DNA of 64,000 nt from Candidatus Zixiibacteriota bacterium (GTDB taxonomy: Bacteria > Zixibacteria > MSB-5A5 > GN15 > JACZUZ01). The DNA lies in assembly GCA_024280775.1 (NCBI GenBank), contig JAJRPM010000004.1, positions 62,001-126,000 of the forward strand, given 5' to 3'. Shown piece after piece: positions 59,408 to 64,000 of this stretch. Position 1 is the stretch's first letter. Each line of letters begins with the position of its first letter. A program made the translations under genes and the position numbers. A model generated the notes under the pieces. It had not been told where the DNA came from. It ran no database searches and saw only the letters and a program-made list of their open reading frames with translations.

Positions 59408-62400
59408 TTACGGTGCGCAAAGACCCAATGCCCAATCACTGACCGGACAAGGACCACAATTGAAGTAATAGTCCTTCAAGTAAGCAACGTCAGCTGCGTC
59501 AACTGCGCCATCGTTGTTCACGTCACCAAGGTGCGCGAACGGATAGGCGCCATTGCCACCACCAACGGTACCGGCGAGATAGACAACATCGGCCAAGTCA
59601 ATTGACATGTCGTTGTTGACATCACCGCGACCGAATCCGGCCCACTTGTTAACCATATCAGCAAATCCGATATACTGATCGTCGTTACCGGCAACCTGCG
59701 GAGCAAGCGGCGGGGTACTTGAACCAGTAAATGCGAACTCAGCAAAACCAAATGACTTGGTCTCGCTCGGCGCAAGATTGACACTACCGAAGAAGAAGTC
59801 AGCGGAAGCGTCGCTCGGAGAACCGGCGTCACCAGCAAAGGTGTTCATACCCGGCTGGAAGTGAATACTATCAGTTCCACCATGACCATATTGATACAAT
59901 GAATCATAGAAACCAACTGATTCGAAGTTCCACCATGAGGCAGGAGCGTCGCCAGCGATACCAGTGATGGTCTCGGTGACACCACAACCAAACGGTACAC
60001 GGACATAACCGTGAACTACCGGCTCGTTCGGGCTTGTGTTATAGAGATAACCCTTGCTCGGACGACCCTGTACGGTATTCGAAGCGTTGTTGCTACCAAT
60101 ATCATCATCATGAACCGCAAAGTGAACCAGATCGTCGATCGAATTCACAGCGCTACGGTTGGTTACGTCAACACGGACCAAACGGAAGTTGGCCAGTTCA
60201 GCAACGTCGAGGGCGCCATAATGCGTCTCATTGACAATAATACCGATTGTGGAGTCAACACTGAACAGATCCGGGAAGTTGTCGGTAGCCCATCCACCAA
60301 GTCCGTCAGAATAATCCTGAGCGGAATCGATGTATGTGGCGGCGGCAAGATCACCGAAGACGTCGCTATAGGTAGCGCCGTTATCTGAGGACATGCTACC
60401 AAGCAGAACATTGCTCTGCAAGGTCGGCACACAAGTGTTACCACAGTAGTTCGGATCACCAAGAATACTCCCGTAATCGTCACCATCCCATGACGGACCG
60501 GTCATGGAGACTCTGCGTGGGGTCAAACTCCAACCGCGAAGTCCACCAAAGAGCTCAGCAAGTGTTCCGCCGGCTCCCTCTGAACCACCTTCCTGGAAGC
60601 CATCGATGTCAACATCGTTGGCGCTGTTACCAGTAAAGCGAGCAATCACACCATCGTTATAGACGGTTGTGCTGTTAGCTCCACCGATACCAAAGGTGAT
60701 ACGAACTGAATCTTCCAAACAACCACCAATAACACGCAAGGCGATTGAGGGGAGCGTTACTCCAAGAGTGTCATCCATGAAGTAATCCAGATCATCGGTG
60801 TCGAGGTGCGCAGTAAACGGATGCGGACCACGTGTGACCAGCGGACCGTTGATTGCGATATGCAAGTCAACGATATCACCAGGAGCAATCAGATCGCCAG
60901 CGGAAGGAGAAATCAATCCGTTGTCGCCTGTTGTTCCATCGACTACATCCGGCAAGACTGCCGCGCGATAATTCAATGAAGAATTAACGGCATCGGAAGC
61001 CTGATAGGAACTGAACGGATCAGTACCGGCAGCAGCTTCACCCATCATCAAGCCAATCTTCATGAACAAACGAGAATTGGTTGAATAGGTTGCCTGCTCG
61101 TCCATCTTGGCGCGGAGCGCCGGATCGACTGCGGTAAACTCAATCGCGGTTCCCGACGGAGGTGTCGGATCTGTAAATGTGATTGCATTGATAGTCAAAT
61201 CAGCACAACCAGTGTTGGTAAATGCATTCGGGAATGTAACGTCTGTGCCATTCGGGGTGCCGAACGGAACCGGAACGTCAATTGCCGGGCTAATAATAGC
61301 CAAACGCGGACGGTTTGCGCCAGGAGCCAGGGCGACTGTGAGGCCACCAAAGTTCGTGAACACAACTACATCCGGAGCCAATGAACCAGCTACCCACTGA
61401 CCCTGGACAAATCCAGAGGTTGTGGTTTGGCGATAGAATGACAGGGCGTTAGTGTTACCGACCGTGTAGAAGTTCAAGTCGCCATTCTCAGTACCGTGAA
61501 TGTAGATATCATCCACACCCGGCTCACAAGAAAGGACACCATCACTCCACTGGCGGTCACCAGACTGGTTACCCTGCATAGTTCCGGCAAGATTACCAGT
61601 GGCGCGAGAATAAATCTGCTCGCCGCTGTTAATCGGATTCACCCACTTGGTGAATGCTGGAACATAAATCTGGTTCTCATCAATAACCGGAGTAGCGCGC
61701 TGTGAGCGTACTGATCTGGCTGTTGTGTAAGCAGAACCATTTGCGGCTATACGATAGAGATAACCTTCAGCTGGGAAGTCCGCATCAAAGAATGAGTTGG
61801 CCCAGAAAACGTCGTTCTTCTTATCGTAAGAAGCGCCACTGAAGAAGCCCTCGTTATTAACATAACCAGCGCGACCATCAACTGCAGCCTGTAGGCCTAC
61901 AGCGCCTGTAACTGTGGCTAGATCCCAAAGCAATGCGCCAGAAGAGGCGTCGAAGGATTCAATGTTTCCAGGAATCGCACCATTAAATGTAGGTACGACG
62001 ATCTGGGAACTGAAAAATCCAGCATCATTGGTTGTCAACGCGTTGACGTTGTTAGCAGCTAGCGTTATGGGGTTCGTCGCCCAGAAAGGACAAGGGACAC
62101 CAGTCGCGGCGATAACCGCATACAACTTGTTCTGTGTTGCATAGAACAAGATATCATCAAAACCGTCGAAAAGCATGATAGATTTGACTTCTGTCGCGTT
62201 CGGAGCAAGACCAGGGAACGGAGAGTTCGTGGTATTGTGCCAAACGTATGCGCCGGTAGCGGCATTAACCGCGACTACGTCACGATTGAGACCGGTACCG
62301 AGGATAGCCAAATCAATGCCTAGAGCGGCATTCGCGCCCACTGTCGGCTGGGTACGGTTACCAAGCGCGCCAGCAAACAAACCACTAACTGTAGGATCAG

Positions 62401-64000
62401 TATCCTGATCCCAAACTAGTGAACCGTCTGTGAGCAAACGACAATCAAAGCCATTGTCATCAGAGATGAGGACTTTGTCGCCGAAAATAACTGAACCACT
62501 GAAGGAGTTACCAGCCGATGACTGGGCAGTCCACAGTACGTTCAAGTTACAATTGGCTTCGCCAAGAGCGTTAAATGACGCGCCGGTTCTCTGCTGATCG
62601 TGCTGATAAGTCGGCCAGTCATCTCCCGGAGTACATACGCGCTCGTTGAACGGTACGCAGCAACGGAAGCTCTCGGTGTAGTAGTTATTACCACTACCAA
62701 AAACGGCGTCTGACGGGAACCAAGACCCGCCAAATTCATAATGTCCATTTACCGGATCTGAACCATCAGAAATCAATATCTGATAGATAGGATCGGCAAT
62801 TGTGGTGCCCCACTGCGGCCTTGCGACCACGTGGTAAGCGCCCATAACCTGTACACCAGCGCCGGCATTCGGGAAGATGTCAATGAATCCAACACCTTGA
62901 CCGGTACCATTACCGAATGGGAAGGCAGTCTGCGGAACGATTTCGCTATAAGCGGCGGCGCCCGGGGCTCCTGCGGCGTCAAGATACACGCCAACTTCCA
63001 TTCCGGTGAGATCGTCATATCCGAAAATCGGAATGCTGGCGATATCAATACGACACTCATCACCACCTGCGGCATAGGCGCCGGAGAATCCGGAGAACCC
63101 ATCCGACATGAAGAAGGTGCTGAAGAATGTCAAGTTGCCTGCGTTGCTGAGAAGTTCACAAGTAACGAACTCATCATTACAGACATTAATGTCAACCAAG
63201 AAATCTGGATTGGTTCCGAAGGCGGCAAAGTAATTGTTCCAACCTGTCAGAGGCGGGGGACATGTGCCATAAGGAACATCAATCACACCATCCGGCCAAA
63301 ACACTGAAGCAACATTTTCCACGTTTCCTTCACCAGCGGTGAAGTCATCCGCGCCAATGCCACTACCAAAACCGGTAACTGCCGGATCTGGTCCTGTCCA
63401 ACGAACTGCGATATGATATGTCACAGACGGGCCAGGAACGATGTTGATCGGATAGTCTACCCAACCGAATGAACCGAGAGGATAGAGGTCGGCGCCAAGG
63501 CCAACACCACCGATGGTCAACGAAGGAGCCAACGGAGATGAAGCATCCGGGACGCCAGCGCCGTCATCGGCGAGCATTTCAAGAATGACTTCGCCGTCAG
63601 GATCTGTTCCTGAGAAGAAGTCAGATAATGAAATCTCAGCTACCAGCAAGGTGTCAAACCCACCGGTGGAATAGCGCATGGCCACACCCTTACGGCAGTT
63701 ACCTGTGCTAGGCAGACTGAAGATGAAAGAATACGAATCCGCATGTGTGTTCAAGAAACAATCCGTAAACGGAATTTCCTGACAACAAACGATTGCGCTC
63801 GCAACCTGGTTATAGTACTGAGCCCAGAACAAATCGTTCGTGGTCCAGCCCGGAACCGAGGAGTCGAGTGTAACACCTGTGCGAGGCTCTGTCGCCAAAC
63901 CACCGGTGTTGTCAATTACGGCTTGCACACGGTCAGTTTCCGGACCGCCAGCGTCAACGGCTGAGCCGATGACTGAACCGAAGGTTACAAAGAAATCTTC
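59408..64000 (-). CDS. Giant secreted beta-propeller protein with dockerin tail (5' end outside window)
   Basis: 1530 codons are in the window and the frame stays open to base 64000, so the start and signal peptide lie outside. The protein has repeated Gly/Asp/Asn-rich beta domains. Between about residues 470 and 870 a quinoprotein-like propeller is suggested by CTPGDDWPTYQHDQQRTGAS, VAVNAATGAYVWHNT and SFDASSGALLWDLATV. An Ig-like region (GCADLTINAITFTDPTPPSG) follows. The last 70 residues hold two dockerin loops (GDVNNDMSIDLADVVYLAG and GDVNNDGAVDAADVAYLKD) and end NCGPCP...LCAP. This is the longest protein here, and its own strong terminator suggests a heavily transcribed gene. Confidence 0.9.
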   Translation of the reverse strand, partial: EDFFVTFGSVIGSAVDAGGPETDRVQAVIDNTGGLATEPRTGVTLDSSVPGWTTNDLFWAQYYNQVASAIVCCQEIPFTDCFLNTHADSYSFIFSLPSTGNCRKGVAMRYSTGGFDTLLVAEISLSDFFSGTDPDGEVILEMLADDGAGVPDASSPLAPSLTIGGVGLGADLYPLGSFGWVDYPINIVPGPSVTYHIAVRWTGPDPAVTGFGSGIGADDFTAGEGNVENVASVFWPDGVIDVPYGTCPPPLTGWNNYFAAFGTNPDFLVDINVCNDEFVTCELLSNAGNLTFFSTFFMSDGFSGFSGAYAAGGDECRIDIASIPIFGYDDLTGMEVGVYLDAAGAPGAAAYSEIVPQTAFPFGNGTGQGVGFIDIFPNAGAGVQVMGAYHVVARPQWGTTIADPIYQILISDGSDPVNGHYEFGGSWFPSDAVFGSGNNYYTESFRCCVPFNERVCTPGDDWPTYQHDQQRTGASFNALGEANCNLNVLWTAQSSAGNSFSGSVIFGDKVLISDDNGFDCRLLTDGSLVWDQDTDPTVSGLFAGALGNRTQPTVGANAALGIDLAILGTGLNRDVVAVNAATGAYVWHNTTNSPFPGLAPNATEVKSIMLFDGFDDILFYATQNKLYAVIAATGVPCPFWATNPITLAANNVNALTTNDAGFFSSQIVVPTFNGAIPGNIESFDASSGALLWDLATVTGAVGLQAAVDGRAGYVNNEGFFSGASYDKKNDVFWANSFFDADFPAEGYLYRIAANGSAYTTARSVRSQRATPVIDENQIYVPAFTKWVNPINSGEQIYSRATGNLAGTMQGNQSGDRQWSDGVLSCEPGVDDIYIHGTENGDLNFYTVGNTNALSFYRQTTTSGFVQGQWVAGSLAPDVVVFTNFGGLTVALAPGANRPRLAIISPAIDVPVPFGTPNGTDVTFPNAFTNTGCADLTINAITFTDPTPPSGTAIEFTAVDPALRAKMDEQATYSTNSRLFMKIGLMMGEAAAGTDPFSSYQASDAVNSSLNYRAAVLPDVVDGTTGDNGLISPSAGDLIAPGDIVDLHIAINGPLVTRGPHPFTAHLDTDDLDYFMDDTLGVTLPSIALRVIGGCLEDSVRITFGIGGANSTTVYNDGVIARFTGNSANDVDIDGFQEGGSEGAGGTLAELFGGLRGWSLTPRRVSMTGPSWDGDDYGSILGDPNYCGNTCVPTLQSNVLLGSMSSDNGATYSDVFGDLAAATYIDSAQDYSDGLGGWATDNFPDLFSVDSTIGIIVNETHYGALDVAELANFRLVRVDVTNRSAVNSIDDLVHFAVHDDDIGSNNASNTVQGRPSKGYLYNTSPNEPVVHGYVRVPFGCGVTETITGIAGDAPASWWNFESVGFYDSLYQYGHGGTDSIHFQPGMNTFAGDAGSPSDASADFFFGSVNLAPSETKSFGFAEFAFTGSSTPPLAPQVAGNDDQYIGFADMVNKWAGFGRGDVNNDMSIDLADVVYLAGTVGGGNGAYPFAHLGDVNNDGAVDAADVAYLKDYYFNCGPCPVSDWALGLCAP

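Overview
The window reads as chromosomal DNA of a Gram-negative bacterium of the FCB/Fibrobacteres-Chlorobi-Bacteroidetes type, most like candidate phylum Zixibacteria. This is an inference from gene content, not from a marker gene. The reasons are a moderate-GC genome, heptose and lipid A acylation genes (an LPS outer membrane), large secreted proteins ending in unusual dockerin-like modules, a 'VYPNPY' FlgD/T9SS-like C-terminal domain, the two-subunit glycine dehydrogenase GcvPA/GcvPB, and orphan NtrC-type regulators. TGA serves as an ordinary stop in several genes (for example the PTS IIA gene and gcvPA).

Layout. 1-15090, all on the minus strand: 3' part of an envelope and central-metabolism block: yfhO-like, two GT2 glycosyltransferases, wecA-like, accA, PTS IIA, mreC-mreD-mrdA-rodA (cell elongation), an aspartyl protease, an outer-membrane barrel protein and the start of gapA. 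15490-25131, plus strand: a secreted Asp-box (sialidase-fold) protein with dockerin, acetyl-CoA synthetase, an APC permease, and a 945-residue secreted protein preceded by a textbook sigma-54 promoter. 25156-38911, minus strand: glycosyltransferase pair, pyrR-pyrB-pyrC, glycine cleavage genes gcvH-gcvPA-gcvPB, accC and another barrel protein. 39622-41121: FG-GAP/dockerin protein. 41195-48057, minus strand: pilT, accB, an Xaa-Pro peptidase, a TPR protein, and rfaE1/rfaE2 heptose genes flanking crcB and DUF190. 48252-56480: DUF3467, a four-repeat secreted protein, GT9 heptosyltransferase, LpxL-like acyltransferase, an orphan PD-(D/E)XK nuclease, an SDR and a membrane-anchored gluzincin. 57076-64000: NtrC-type regulator, HNH endonuclease and the 3' part of a giant dockerin-bearing secreted protein.

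The most striking observation is at 33160-34077, inside the glycine cleavage cluster. Two adjacent reading frames are one gene interrupted by a single in-frame TGA that falls exactly on the first cysteine of a thioredoxin CxxC active site (giving U-T-Y-C). A hairpin starts 14 nt downstream. This is best explained as a selenocysteine-containing thioredoxin-TPR protein. A second interrupted gene, accB, has a TAA just before its biotinyl domain and is more likely a mutation or assembly error. Other points are two sequence-related structured elements flanking the four-repeat protein, many 12-19 nt micro-tandem duplications at gene edges, and a shared CC...CGxTG dockerin-like tail. I found no tRNA, rRNA, CRISPR array, insertion sequence or prophage.
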